A DNA stretch of 64,000 bases from Planctomycetota bacterium. GTDB lineage: Bacteria > Planctomycetota > UBA11346. The stretch lies in assembly GCA_016745075.1 (NCBI GenBank), contig JADGDD010000014.1, positions 1 to 64,000 of the forward strand, given 5' to 3'. Positions 15,093 through 23,854 of the stretch are shown one piece after another. How positions within the stretch are numbered: position 1 is the first letter of the stretch; each line of letters begins with the position of its first letter. Both the position numbers and the translations under genes were made by a program. The notes below the pieces were generated by a model that saw only the letters and a program-made list of their open reading frames with translations, was not told the origin of the DNA and searched no databases.

Positions 15093-16382
15093 TTACAGTG
15101 GGGTTCGCGTGAAGGGTAAAAATATCCGAAAAATAGTACCCACAGGCTTGTTGTCATAGACTTCAAGGTGTCCACCAGCAGCCTGAGCAAATTGATAGGC
15201 AATAGAGAGGCCAAGTCCAGTTCCATGTTCTCTGGGTTTGGTTGTGAAAAACGGGGTAAATATTTTCCTTTTATCTTCGTTACTAATGCCGTGCCCTTCA
15301 TCAGCAACACTAAGGGAAATATAGTTACCCTCTCCCAAGAAGGACTGTTGAACGGTGTTTAATGCGGTAATGGAGAGTTGAACCGTTATTCGCCCACGAT
15401 CGTTCATCGCATCTTTTGCATTGATGATCAAATTCATGATGACCTGCTGGAGCCGTCCGTGGTCACAAGTTACTCGGATATCATCGCTGAGAGGTGGTTT
15501 CCAGCAGATATCAATGTTTTTAGAGATACCTGCCTTGAGGAGGTTTATAGTTTGCGTGATAAGTGGGGATATGGGCCCCGTTTCTTGTTGATCGCTTTCT
15601 TGTGTGCGAGAAAGGTTAAGAAGTGATCTTGTTAAACGGATGCCAGAAGTGCTGCAAGAGAGGATAGCGTTGATACTGTCTTCTCGGGCTATTTCTTGTG
15701 ATGCACTTTGAATCAGTTGGGCATGGCCAAGAATGGCAGAAAGAATATTCGAGAGGTCATGGCCAAGGTGTGAGGCCATTTCTCCAAGAGAGTCGAGCTT
15801 GTGTTGTTGTTCAATGTATTGTGCGAGGCGAGATAAACGCCATTTATTACTGAGAGCTAGACACATTTGTTGGAGTTCAACCGGATCAAAAGGTTTCCGT
15901 AAGATGAGCAATGAATCAGTAGCGCCAAGACTCTTCACCATATCGGTATGAGAATAGTCATTATAGGCAGAACAGAAAATAATCTGAATGGTAGGATCTA
16001 TGTCCCAAATTTTTTTTATGGTGGTAACGCCATCCCAACCGTTTGGCATGCGGCCATCTATAATAGCCAAGGTATAGGGGAAATCGTTTGCTTGTGCTTG
16101 TTGGACTTTTTCAAGTCCATGTTCACCATTCAAGGTGTGATCTATGGTGTAGCTCATTGCATTCATCTGAGCGGTGAGTGTGTCATGTGTAGGAGTGGGC
16201 TGTGGTTCCGAGGCGAATAGTTCGGAGCCAAGTTGGTTCAGATGGTCTGTTGCATCTTTTGTATCGAAACTCTTTGTTAAAATAGTATCCATAGAATGAT
16301 GGATATCTTCATTGTCATCCACAACCAAGACACGGTACTGATGCGTTGCTTGTTGTTCGGGGAGGAAGGATGTTGCTGTCAT
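15093..16382 (-). CDS. Receiver-histidine kinase (N-terminal REC domain)
   Basis: A receiver domain comes first (acidic pair Asp22-Asp23, phosphoacceptor Asp109 in IIDGRMP, Lys163), then a dimerisation helix with the H-box (GHDL, His208), and an HATPase domain with N-box NLIINAKDAM, DEGHGI, FTPFFTTK and GTGLGL. No membrane segment or signal peptide exists, so the kinase is cytoplasmic and controlled through its own receiver. The gap between the acidic pair and the phosphoacceptor is about 40 residues longer than normal and holds an extra helix-like insertion (about residues 38-85). No separate DNA-binding regulator is adjacent; the FHA gene follows. Confidence 0.9.
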   Translation of the reverse strand: MTATSFLPEQQATHQYRVLVVDDNEDIHHSMDTILTKSFDTKDATDHLNQLGSELFASEPQPTPTHDTLTAQMNAMSYTIDHTLNGEHGLEKVQQAQANDFPYTLAIIDGRMPNGWDGVTTIKKIWDIDPTIQIIFCSAYNDYSHTDMVKSLGATDSLLILRKPFDPVELQQMCLALSNKWRLSRLAQYIEQQHKLDSLGEMASHLGHDLSNILSAILGHAQLIQSASQEIAREDSINAILSCSTSGIRLTRSLLNLSRTQESDQQETGPISPLITQTINLLKAGISKNIDICWKPPLSDDIRVTCDHGRLQQVIMNLIINAKDAMNDRGRITVQLSITALNTVQQSFLGEGNYISLSVADEGHGISNEDKRKIFTPFFTTKPREHGTGLGLSIAYQFAQAAGGHLEVYDNKPVGTIFRIFLPFTRTPL

Positions 16383-16556
16383 AATTTGTGTCCGATGTTG
16401 CGGTAAGCAATGGTGTACTTTATTCGTATTATACGGTTAAAATGCGCGAATTTGTTGGAAGTGCTTTCCTGATAGGAGACTATAACACAAAGAGTTTCTT
16501 TGTGCAAGAGGCTGGAGGTACTTGCGGTGCCCATATTTGTACCGCATACTCTGATA

Positions 16557-17246
16557 ATGACGCTGCGGATTGATATTGTGACCCTCTTCCCTGAGATGTG
16601 CGCGAGCTATTGCGAAGGCTCTATTGTGGGCCGCGCTGTGCGTCGTGGTTTAGTTGATATTGCTTTAGTCAATCCCAGAGATTGGGCTGGTGGCCGTCAT
16701 CGTACTGTTGATGATCGCCCCTATGGTGGTGGTCCGGGTATGGTTATGGCTGCGCCGCCCATAGCAGAGTGCTTGGATAGCTTGCTTAACCGCTCAAGAA
16801 ACCCTCGTTTGTTAATGACCAGCCCACAGGGTGGGCGCTTAACGCAACGGGGTATTAACATGCTGGCCGAGGATGATCACATCATTATTTTATGCGGTCA
16901 TTATGAAGGTATAGATGAACGAATCGTAGAACTCTACAAACCGGAAGAATTCAGTATTGGTGATTTTGTTCTATCTGGTGGTGAGTTGGCAGCATTGATT
17001 GTGACTGATGCTGTTACCCGGCAAATTCCCGGAGCACTTGGTCATGCTGAAAGCGCTGTCAGCGACAGCTTTCAGGGTGAAGGAACTCTCTTGGATCACC
17101 CGTGTTATACTAAGCCAGCAGAGTTTCGAGGATTGGAAGTGCCAGCAGTACTTACCAGTGGGGATCATGGTGCGGTTGATAATTGGCGAGAGACTAAACG
17201 TATAGAGCGAACGCAGGAGCGTCGCCCTGATTTAGAATCAGAATAA
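16557..17246 (+). CDS. trmD: tRNA (guanine-N1-)-methyltransferase TrmD
   Basis: TrmD methylates G37 next to the anticodon, preventing frameshifts. The 229-residue protein has the standard N-terminus (RIDIVTLFPEM) and the knot-forming, SAM-binding motifs DDRPYGGGPGMVM, LCGHYEGIDERI and SIGDFVLSGGE. The ATG that gives this N-terminus is used; an upstream in-frame ATG would add 19 unrelated residues. Unlike in most bacteria, the ribosomal genes rpsP and rplS and rimM are not adjacent. rsmG follows on the same strand. Confidence 0.96.
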   Translation: MTLRIDIVTLFPEMCASYCEGSIVGRAVRRGLVDIALVNPRDWAGGRHRTVDDRPYGGGPGMVMAAPPIAECLDSLLNRSRNPRLLMTSPQGGRLTQRGINMLAEDDHIIILCGHYEGIDERIVELYKPEEFSIGDFVLSGGELAALIVTDAVTRQIPGALGHAESAVSDSFQGEGTLLDHPCYTKPAEFRGLEVPAVLTSGDHGAVDNWRETKRIERTQERRPDLESE

Positions 17247-17323
17247 ACAGAAACAGAAAGAGGCGTTGCGTTGAGTAGCGTACTGTAGATATATATATTT
17301 CAGAGAAGAAAAGAGCTCCATTT

Positions 17324-18022
17324 ATGACCGTATTTTCAGAGGCCGATTGGTCGTATTTCCTTCAACGTAGCGAAGCTATTGGTGTGAGTGCTCAGTGCGA
17401 TGTGGAAGCCTTTAAAGAGCCCTTTGAACGCATTTATGCCCATTTGTGCACATCTAATGAGAGCCTTAACTTAACCCGCATTACCGATGCGCGTGGCTAT
17501 CTCATTCGTCATGCTTTAGATTCATTAACCTTTTTATTGGTTCCTTGTATGCGTAATCTTGAAACCGATGTTGCCTGTGTAGACCTTGGTTCTGGTGGTG
17601 GTTATCCTGGCTTACCACTTATTCTTAGCCAACCAGCCGTGCCGTGGGTCTTAGTTGATAGTCGTGGTAAAAAGGTCCAGCATTTACAAGATGCTATTAG
17701 CTTAACTGAATCAAGCGTAGCCGAAGCACGCCATTTTCGCGGGCGGGAAGCAGCCTCAGCAGCCTCAGATCTGCAATGGTCATGCCAAGTGGTTACAGCC
17801 CGTGCGGTTGGCCAAACTGATAAACTTATGGAAGAAGCTAAAGCTTTACTTGAGCACAAAGGCCATCTGGTGCTTGCTAAAGGTCCTGGTTATAAAGGTG
17901 ATGAAGAACGCCGTGCCCGTAGTGCCGCTAAGAAACTTGGTTATCATGTTGGTGAGGTTATCAGTCTTCAGTTAGAGGATGGTGACCCAGAACGATATCT
18001 GCTCGTTTTCCAACGTATGTAG
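17324..18022 (+). CDS. rsmG: 16S rRNA (guanine527-N7)-methyltransferase RsmG (GidB)
   Basis: RsmG makes m7G527 in 16S rRNA. Its loss gives low-level streptomycin resistance in known species. The class I methyltransferase motif I is VDLGSGGGYPGLPL, preceded by NLTRI and IRHALDSL, and followed by VLVDSRGKKVQHL and VTARAV, all family hallmarks. The length of 232 residues is normal. In many bacteria this gene sits next to mnmG near the replication origin. Here mnmG is about 40 kb away, so the usual pairing is broken. Confidence 0.95.
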   Translation: MTVFSEADWSYFLQRSEAIGVSAQCDVEAFKEPFERIYAHLCTSNESLNLTRITDARGYLIRHALDSLTFLLVPCMRNLETDVACVDLGSGGGYPGLPLILSQPAVPWVLVDSRGKKVQHLQDAISLTESSVAEARHFRGREAASAASDLQWSCQVVTARAVGQTDKLMEEAKALLEHKGHLVLAKGPGYKGDEERRARSAAKKLGYHVGEVISLQLEDGDPERYLLVFQRM

Positions 18023-18060
18023 GCTGTTGCGTTAGCAGAGGGGCTTAGATACTTCTCGAT

Positions 18061-19164
18061 ATGAATAGACCAGGCAAGCCAGATTTCAACCGTGCTCCCT
18101 TCATCGTCATTTGGGAGACCACTCGCTCTTGTGATTTAGTCTGTGAGCACTGTCGTGCAGAAGCGCAAACAACGGCGCACCCAGATGAAATAACAGATGA
18201 CCACGTGTACGCGCTGTTGCGGCATGTACGTGAAGAATTTGGACCGATACTCTTTGTCTTAACCGGCGGTGACCCGCTTAAACGTGCGAACTTACTTGAT
18301 TTTATTCGGTATGGCTCAGAGCTTGGTTTGCGCATGGCTATTACGCCATCGGCAACACCGCTGCTTACCACACAGGCGGTTCGAGATTTACATGAAGCCG
18401 GTATTCAACGTATGGCTGTTAGCCTTGATGGTAAAGATGCAGCAACACACGACAGTTTTCGCGGAGTCAGTGGTACGTTTGAGCGTACTTTGGCAGCGCT
18501 GAAAGTTGCTCAAGAAATTGGTTTACAAACACAGATTAATACATCCGTGGGAAGTGTGAACTGGAATCAGTTGGACGCGATCTCAGAGATAGCAGCATTT
18601 TATGAAATCGCTTTATGGTCTGTCTTTATTATTGTGCCAACTGGTCGTGCCGAAAGTGAAATGCTGATGACTGCAGCAGAGCATGAAAAAGTCTACCGTG
18701 CATTGGCAGAAAGAGCGATCGATCCTGATACAACATTTGATATTAAAACCACGGCGGGACAGCCCTACTATCGTGTACGCGCACAGTTCATGAAAAAAGC
18801 AGGCTTAAACCCAATGGCCACTGTGACTACAGGCAAAGATGGCAAAGGCGGAATGCGTGCACCAGGTGGCGTAAACGACGGAAATGGTTTTGTCTTTATC
18901 GACCATCGTGGCAATATTCAACCGTCTGGATTCTTGCCAATTACCTGTGGCAATGTGCGTACCGATAGTTTGGCAGAAGTTTATCGTACTGATGAAACCT
19001 TCGTTCGCTTGCGCACCCCAGATAGTTTTGAAGGAAAATGTGGCGTGTGTGAATGGAATAAAATCTGCGGTGGTTCTCGTAGCAGAACCTATGGTCTTAC
19101 TGGCGATGCTTTCGCTAGTGATCCAACTTGCGTCTATGTGCCGCCGAAGGCCCGTACATCTTAG
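18061..19164 (+). CDS. Radical SAM/SPASM domain protein (TIGR04053-like)
   Basis: The radical SAM cluster motif CxxxCxxC is at residues 24-31 (CDLVCEHC), preceded by APFIVIWETTRS. The C-terminal SPASM region carries cysteines in TCGNVR, GKCGVCEW, KICGG and DPTCVY for auxiliary iron-sulfur clusters. The opening resembles NirJ/AhbC-type and TIGR04053 proteins, which sit in haem-related or peptide-modifying pathways; the exact substrate is unknown. No precursor peptide or haem gene is next to it. It starts 38 bases after rsmG without a clear ribosome site. Confidence 0.85.
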   Translation: MNRPGKPDFNRAPFIVIWETTRSCDLVCEHCRAEAQTTAHPDEITDDHVYALLRHVREEFGPILFVLTGGDPLKRANLLDFIRYGSELGLRMAITPSATPLLTTQAVRDLHEAGIQRMAVSLDGKDAATHDSFRGVSGTFERTLAALKVAQEIGLQTQINTSVGSVNWNQLDAISEIAAFYEIALWSVFIIVPTGRAESEMLMTAAEHEKVYRALAERAIDPDTTFDIKTTAGQPYYRVRAQFMKKAGLNPMATVTTGKDGKGGMRAPGGVNDGNGFVFIDHRGNIQPSGFLPITCGNVRTDSLAEVYRTDETFVRLRTPDSFEGKCGVCEWNKICGGSRSRTYGLTGDAFASDPTCVYVPPKARTS

Positions 19165-19275
19165 AAGGCTTTGTGCTGCTCAATAATAACAGTGCTGTTT
19201 GTTGCGCGTGCGAGTAATAAACCACGCGTGGACTAGTACAGATTAAAAATATTGAGAAAGAGGGCCCGTGCCATT

Positions 19276-20008
19276 CTATTTCAGACATTTATTTTCAAGC
19301 CACGTGATGATGTGATTTCGTGCGTTAGGATCAATTAAAAAGGTGTGGCCAGCTTCTGGTATTTCTAGCAGGGTAAGGTCAATGCCAGCAGCAGGATAGG
19401 ATTTTTGTGCCAGATGCCAGACCGCCGTCCATGTCGCCGATAAGTGCAAATATGGGAGTGCCGGACAAGTGCTTTGAACGCGGAAATTTTTCGAGTTCAA
19501 TTTCCCCCTGTTTTTTATAGGTGGCACGGTTCATTGGGTAAGCTGAATTAAGAATTTAACCACCGTATGCTTCTGGTTTTCTTTTCCATAAGCGCAAGGC
19601 AATTTGACCACCAAGGCTATAGCCCATAAGCACAGGGCGGTCTGCATTAATGTGTTTCAGTTTACCGACATCTGTGAGGGTGGCTTGTAATTGATCAATT
19701 TTCCAAGAATGGTACTTTTCTTTTTCAAATACAAGAAGGGCGTAGCCTGCATCAGCAAAAAAAGGTGCGTGCGGTTCTATATATTCATTGCCAGAGCCGC
19801 CAGTGCCATGCAACCAAACCAGTAATTTATGTGGCTGTTTTTCCGTGGCATCTGTGCTGGTATGAATGCGCCAGCTATGCCCTTCATCAGCTTTCCCTTC
19901 ATGTATGATCATGTTTGGAAGGCGACGCAAGAGGTCTGGTGGAAAGTTTTTTACATGATCAGCACAAAATGCTTGAGTGAATAGGCACAGAAGAAAGAGA
20001 TAACGCAT
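19276..20008 (-). pseudogene. Secreted alpha/beta hydrolase, inactivated by a stop and a frameshift
   Basis: The first 150 codons encode a signal peptide (MRYLFLLCLFTQAFCA) and an alpha/beta hydrolase N-terminal half, with an oxyanion-type WLHGTGGSG and the nucleophile elbow GYSLGG. An in-frame TAA at 19556-19558 ends it. The same frame then continues as sensible protein (ILNSAYPMNR..., GTPIFALIGDMDGG) before homology jumps to another frame, giving LTLLEIPEAGHTFLIDPN, which carries the expected catalytic histidine. Two independent lesions make sequencing error less likely. The original enzyme resembled polyhydroxybutyrate-depolymerase or dienelactone-hydrolase-like esterases. Confidence 0.8.
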
Positions 20009-20041
20009 GAAGGCTCATTTAAGCTTAATACCGTAGCTTTT

Positions 20042-20119
20042 TTATCCACAGATTTAAGCCCCTTTTTTATGTCACAGACCGTCTTGTGTTTTACGGTAAA
20101 TAATCTGCGTTAATCTGTG
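20042..20119. repeat. Intergenic inverted repeat with a perfect DnaA-box 9-mer
   Basis: CACAGATT (20047-20054) and AATCTGTG (20112-20119) are perfect complements. The left arm begins within TTATCCACA. The wording AATCTGCGTTAATCTGTG resembles common interspersed intergenic repeats of environmental bacteria. It lies just downstream of the minus-strand sigma-factor gene. Confidence 0.35.
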
Positions 20120-20138
20120 AGCAACTGTTTTTTTAGGT

Positions 20139-22640
20139 TTAAAAACCAATTGCTTCGGTTGCGATTGGGTCTGGCAGTTTGAGGGCATCTCCTTGAACGT
20201 CAGCAAGTTGGTTTATGACTATTTCTTGGCCTTCGATAAATAAAAGGTATTGATGGTTCGGGCTGAGTTGTGGGTAGTATGCTTGACTGTCTTGATCTTC
20301 TGCATGATGCACCCAAATAGCTTGGTCAGATCGACAGAACATAAAAAGATCATAAGGTGGACCTTGGCGATATTTGCGTTTGGTGCCACTTGTGAGGGTG
20401 AAGAATTCTTTGTGACTGTTTACTGGAGAAGGTCGAAGACTGTTACATTGTACAGTTTGTTGTTCTGTGAGTTGTAGTTGTGGGAGCAGATTTGTTGATT
20501 GCCCAGTAAAGGTAATAGCCGTGAGTTGTGTGCTATTGTAATATTTCTCATTGGAGACCCGTGAAGCAATCGTGACGAGTTGTTGTTGTTCCATAATACG
20601 GATGACATGGTTGTGATGGTCATTTCCCGTGATGGAAAGTTTTTCTGGTAAGGATAATTCCGTGACAACACTTTCTGTTTCAAGATCAAAAAGCAGGTGT
20701 GCTCCACAGGTGTACTGTGTAAAGAATGACTCTTTTTTGTGAGGGACTTGCTTTTCATGTAGGTCAGTGATTTCAGAGAGAACAATATAGCGACCACTCA
20801 GAGAGCTGGCGCGAATGTAGAAATCACTCGTGGCGGATTGGGTTATAGCGGAGCGGTCTATGCGTTGTATTTCTTGTCCTGATGCATCGTGTATAACAAG
20901 GGCAACGGCATGTGGAATTGGCGATTCTCTTTTTTCTATTATTCGTGATAGGACATGTTCCTCTGATAAAGAGGTTGACCTATATGGGGCGAGAATGTTT
21001 TCACGAGCTCCAAAATTTAAAGCTGTTCTCAAAAATTGTTGGCGTGTTGTGCTGGTTTGAACCGGTGCGCTTGGTAAGTTTTCACAGGTCTGTGTAGCGG
21101 TATTGTAACGAATCCAAGTCGGTTGTATTTGTGAGTAATCCTTGAACATTTGTCGAGTCGCTTTTTTATTGGTCGTGGGGATGAGCTGTACTGCAATATC
21201 TAACTCATAATCAGTGTGCCATTGCCCAATGCTGTAATGAGGATGATGTCCTTCGCGCAGTTCATGTTGCAGAGTAATGGAGTGGGCGTGTCCTGTTTGA
21301 AGGTCGGACAGGGCTACTGTATTTTTTCCGTACATATTATGCAGCAGCCACGTTTGTTGATCTGTGGCTGGTGTAGTGACTATAAGTGCAAGGCTACTTT
21401 CTGTTGGAGAAAGAACTATCGTTTGGCTTTTACCGAGTGTATCTGTGAGGTGGATTGTTTTGCCGTGATTCCAATGGCTAATAGCGTCTTCGACCCAAAT
21501 GAGAAAAGAGCCATCCTTGAGTTGGTGGTGTGATTGTATGCGATATGATAGGGAGGAGATTGTGCTTGGCTGTGTTTCTGCATGTTTGCGTAAGCTTTGT
21601 TCGCCCAGGGTGTAGCTATAGAGCTGAATCTGTGTTGATGGTTCGCCAGATTGATTAAGGAACTGGGGTATAGAAAAGAAAATACTTTGGCTGTCATCAG
21701 ACCAACTTACTGAAAAATTATCTAATGATGCGCTAGAATAGGTTGGTGGTAAGGCAACTCGTGCAATTTCATGGAACCCTTTTGGTATGCCGTGAAAGGG
21801 GGTGGGCGTTTTGTCTGTAGCTATGGTCTTTTGCGGCAGATCGACTTGTGGAATGTCTACCACGGTAGATTTCTCTGCTAAACTATATATGGCAATGCTT
21901 CCGCTCAGTAGTGCGGTGCTAGCAAGGAGGGCAGCCTGCCCCGTAAACCAAGTGTTGCCAAGCGAGGAAGCTGTGTGTATGCCTTGAGCAAGACTCACGA
22001 CATGCGGAACGGCAATTGTTGTTGGGATGGTGTTGAGGATAGCGGGCGATGCGGCCTGCGCCATGTTCTGAAAACAGCCGATTAGGATGGCGGTAGAGAG
22101 CGTAAGTCCTCGTTTGGCGAGCTTGGAGCGCAGCATGTCCCGTCCACGGCTTAAGCGACTAGAGAAGGTTTTTTCTTTGCAGCCAAGTTGTTTGGCAGCG
22201 TCTGCATAGCTAAATCCATCAATATGGTGGAGCAAAACAGGGAGCCTATATTTTTCAGGCAGGTCATTGATGCTGGCATGTAAAAGATTTTCTTGTTCCG
22301 GCTGTAGGCGGTGTGGATTGTCTGGGTGGATCATAGGTCGAGCCTCCTGTTCTCTGCGAGTTCGTCGCTGGTTCGCTTTGAGGAGGTCACGAGCAGCACA
22401 CAAAGCAACGCGGTGCAGGAAAGCACCAAGAGATGAATGAGTTTTGAGTGTATGAGCCTTATTCGCGAGCACTAAAAATGTCGCCTGTGTCGCATCATCC
22501 GCATCTGCATCGTTTCGTAAGACAGAAAAACAAACATGATGAACCATGCCGCCATAGCGTTCTGTTAAAGACAGAAACGCGGATTCAGACTTGGTGTCCA
22601 CGTAGTGTTGTACTATTTGTGTGTCGTATGCTTTGGTCAC
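20139..22640 (-). CDS. ECF sigma factor fused to membrane segments and a beta-propeller-like sensor
   Basis: Residues 1-175 are an ECF sigma factor. Region 2 includes YGGMVHHVCFSVLRNDADADDATQ, and region 4 includes LPEKYRLPVLLHHIDGFSYADAA with a helix-turn-helix ending KTFSSRLSRGRDMLRSKL. Two hydrophobic stretches follow (about 179-196 and 234-251). The remaining roughly 570 residues form repeated beta-rich units with WSDDSQSIFFSIP-type sequences, like TolB/WD40 propellers. Such fusions are a Planctomycetota hallmark. The propeller would lie outside the cytoplasm, so the protein may be its own membrane-tethered sensor in place of a separate anti-sigma factor; how the sigma part is released is unknown. 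It is divergent from the thioredoxin-like gene. Confidence 0.85.
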   Translation of the reverse strand: MTKAYDTQIVQHYVDTKSESAFLSLTERYGGMVHHVCFSVLRNDADADDATQATFLVLANKAHTLKTHSSLGAFLHRVALCAARDLLKANQRRTRREQEARPMIHPDNPHRLQPEQENLLHASINDLPEKYRLPVLLHHIDGFSYADAAKQLGCKEKTFSSRLSRGRDMLRSKLAKRGLTLSTAILIGCFQNMAQAASPAILNTIPTTIAVPHVVSLAQGIHTASSLGNTWFTGQAALLASTALLSGSIAIYSLAEKSTVVDIPQVDLPQKTIATDKTPTPFHGIPKGFHEIARVALPPTYSSASLDNFSVSWSDDSQSIFFSIPQFLNQSGEPSTQIQLYSYTLGEQSLRKHAETQPSTISSLSYRIQSHHQLKDGSFLIWVEDAISHWNHGKTIHLTDTLGKSQTIVLSPTESSLALIVTTPATDQQTWLLHNMYGKNTVALSDLQTGHAHSITLQHELREGHHPHYSIGQWHTDYELDIAVQLIPTTNKKATRQMFKDYSQIQPTWIRYNTATQTCENLPSAPVQTSTTRQQFLRTALNFGARENILAPYRSTSLSEEHVLSRIIEKRESPIPHAVALVIHDASGQEIQRIDRSAITQSATSDFYIRASSLSGRYIVLSEITDLHEKQVPHKKESFFTQYTCGAHLLFDLETESVVTELSLPEKLSITGNDHHNHVIRIMEQQQLVTIASRVSNEKYYNSTQLTAITFTGQSTNLLPQLQLTEQQTVQCNSLRPSPVNSHKEFFTLTSGTKRKYRQGPPYDLFMFCRSDQAIWVHHAEDQDSQAYYPQLSPNHQYLLFIEGQEIVINQLADVQGDALKLPDPIATEAIGF

Positions 22641-22790
22641 TGAATCATGCCCTCCAACATTCTACCGACAGCCTCGTCATATCCCTGCATGTATTATTGT
22701 AACTTTCTTTGAGCCAAAGGGCAATAGCGCTTCCCTGAAAAAAAAGGGAGGGATTCGCAGGCCCTGTCGGTAAGTAGGTAAGGAGATAAA

Positions 22791-23708
22791 ATGTTACGAT
22801 ATGTACTAACCATATTTATAGTGTGCGCGACGGTAAGCCTACAGGCGGAAGAAGGGTGGACCACAGATTACGAGGCTGCAAAAGCCACGGCAACAGAGGA
22901 AGGTAAACAGATTGTTGCCGTTTTTGGTGGTTCTGATTGGTGCGGACCGTGTAAACAACTCAAAGAAAACATATTGAGTACGCAGGAATTTATGCAAATG
23001 GCATCGAAGGATTATGTTTTGTTGGAGCTGGATTATCCTCAAAGAAAAAGACTGCCAGCAGCATTACGGAAACAGAATGCAGCTTTGCAGGGAACCTATG
23101 ATGTATCAGCCTTTCCAACGCTGTTGCTGTGTGATGAGCAAGGGCGGGGCTATGTTCGTTTGGTCGGTGGACATATACCGAATACAGGTGTTGCCCTACT
23201 TGCTTCATTAAAAAAGCAGGCGGCAGGCGGTGCAAAACTTCGGAAGGCAATGGAAAAGGCGGCAAAAAAAGCAGGTGGTCAGCGAGCACGTGCTCTTGAA
23301 AAAATTATGGTGGAATTAGATAAGCAGCAATGTGGCAATGCCTACATTGAGATCATGGAAGAAATCATGTCTTTGGATGAGGATAACAAAGCTGGTTTGT
23401 ACAAGAAATACGCAAACCGTTTATTAGAGATAGAGATCTCATCTGGGCTAGATGATGTGCAAGAGATAGTGAAAGAAAGTAAGGGTAAAGATCGCGCTTT
23501 GGCTCTGTTAGAAGGCTTACGACAACAAGCAGAAGCCGCTCAGTTATCGAAGAGTTTACAGAATGTTATTTACTATATTGGTGCTGTTCATCTTTATGAG
23601 CCAGAAAATAAACCGGAAGCAAAACGCTGTTTCCAGAAGGCGATAGAATTGAATAAAGATACCGATACTGCGGAGATTTGCCGCCAATACTTACGCCGAT
23701 ATAAATAA
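22791..23708 (+). CDS. Secreted thioredoxin-like protein with C-terminal helical repeats
   Basis: A signal peptide (residues 1-19, cleavage near LQA) precedes a thioredoxin-fold domain with the active site WCGPC (Cys51, Cys54) and a cis-proline region SAFPTLLL. The rest, from about residue 160, is helical and TPR-like, ending in repeats such as FQKAIELNKDTDTA. The thioredoxin part resembles the Thioredoxin_7/DsbD-gamma group, suggesting disulfide reduction in the periplasm. The start has a strong AAGGAGAT ribosome site. It is divergent from the sigma-propeller gene, so it is a natural candidate target for that regulator, which is inference. Confidence 0.85.
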   Translation: MLRYVLTIFIVCATVSLQAEEGWTTDYEAAKATATEEGKQIVAVFGGSDWCGPCKQLKENILSTQEFMQMASKDYVLLELDYPQRKRLPAALRKQNAALQGTYDVSAFPTLLLCDEQGRGYVRLVGGHIPNTGVALLASLKKQAAGGAKLRKAMEKAAKKAGGQRARALEKIMVELDKQQCGNAYIEIMEEIMSLDEDNKAGLYKKYANRLLEIEISSGLDDVQEIVKESKGKDRALALLEGLRQQAEAAQLSKSLQNVIYYIGAVHLYEPENKPEAKRCFQKAIELNKDTDTAEICRQYLRRYK

Positions 23709-23854
23709 AGGGTTGTGCGTACCTTATTCTCTCTGTTTGTATAGACATCATGACATGTGTTTCAGACTGTTGTCATGTACGAAGCCTTTGAGGCGATATT
23801 CTGTTTCGGTAAAGCCCTTACGTGACATTTTCAGAGAGAGCATATGCTTGTGGC

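Noticed and set aside
17324-18022. Replication origin next to rsmG/mnmG
   Set aside because: The two genes are 40 kb apart and the flanks of each hold no cluster of DnaA-like boxes; only the lptB upstream region does.
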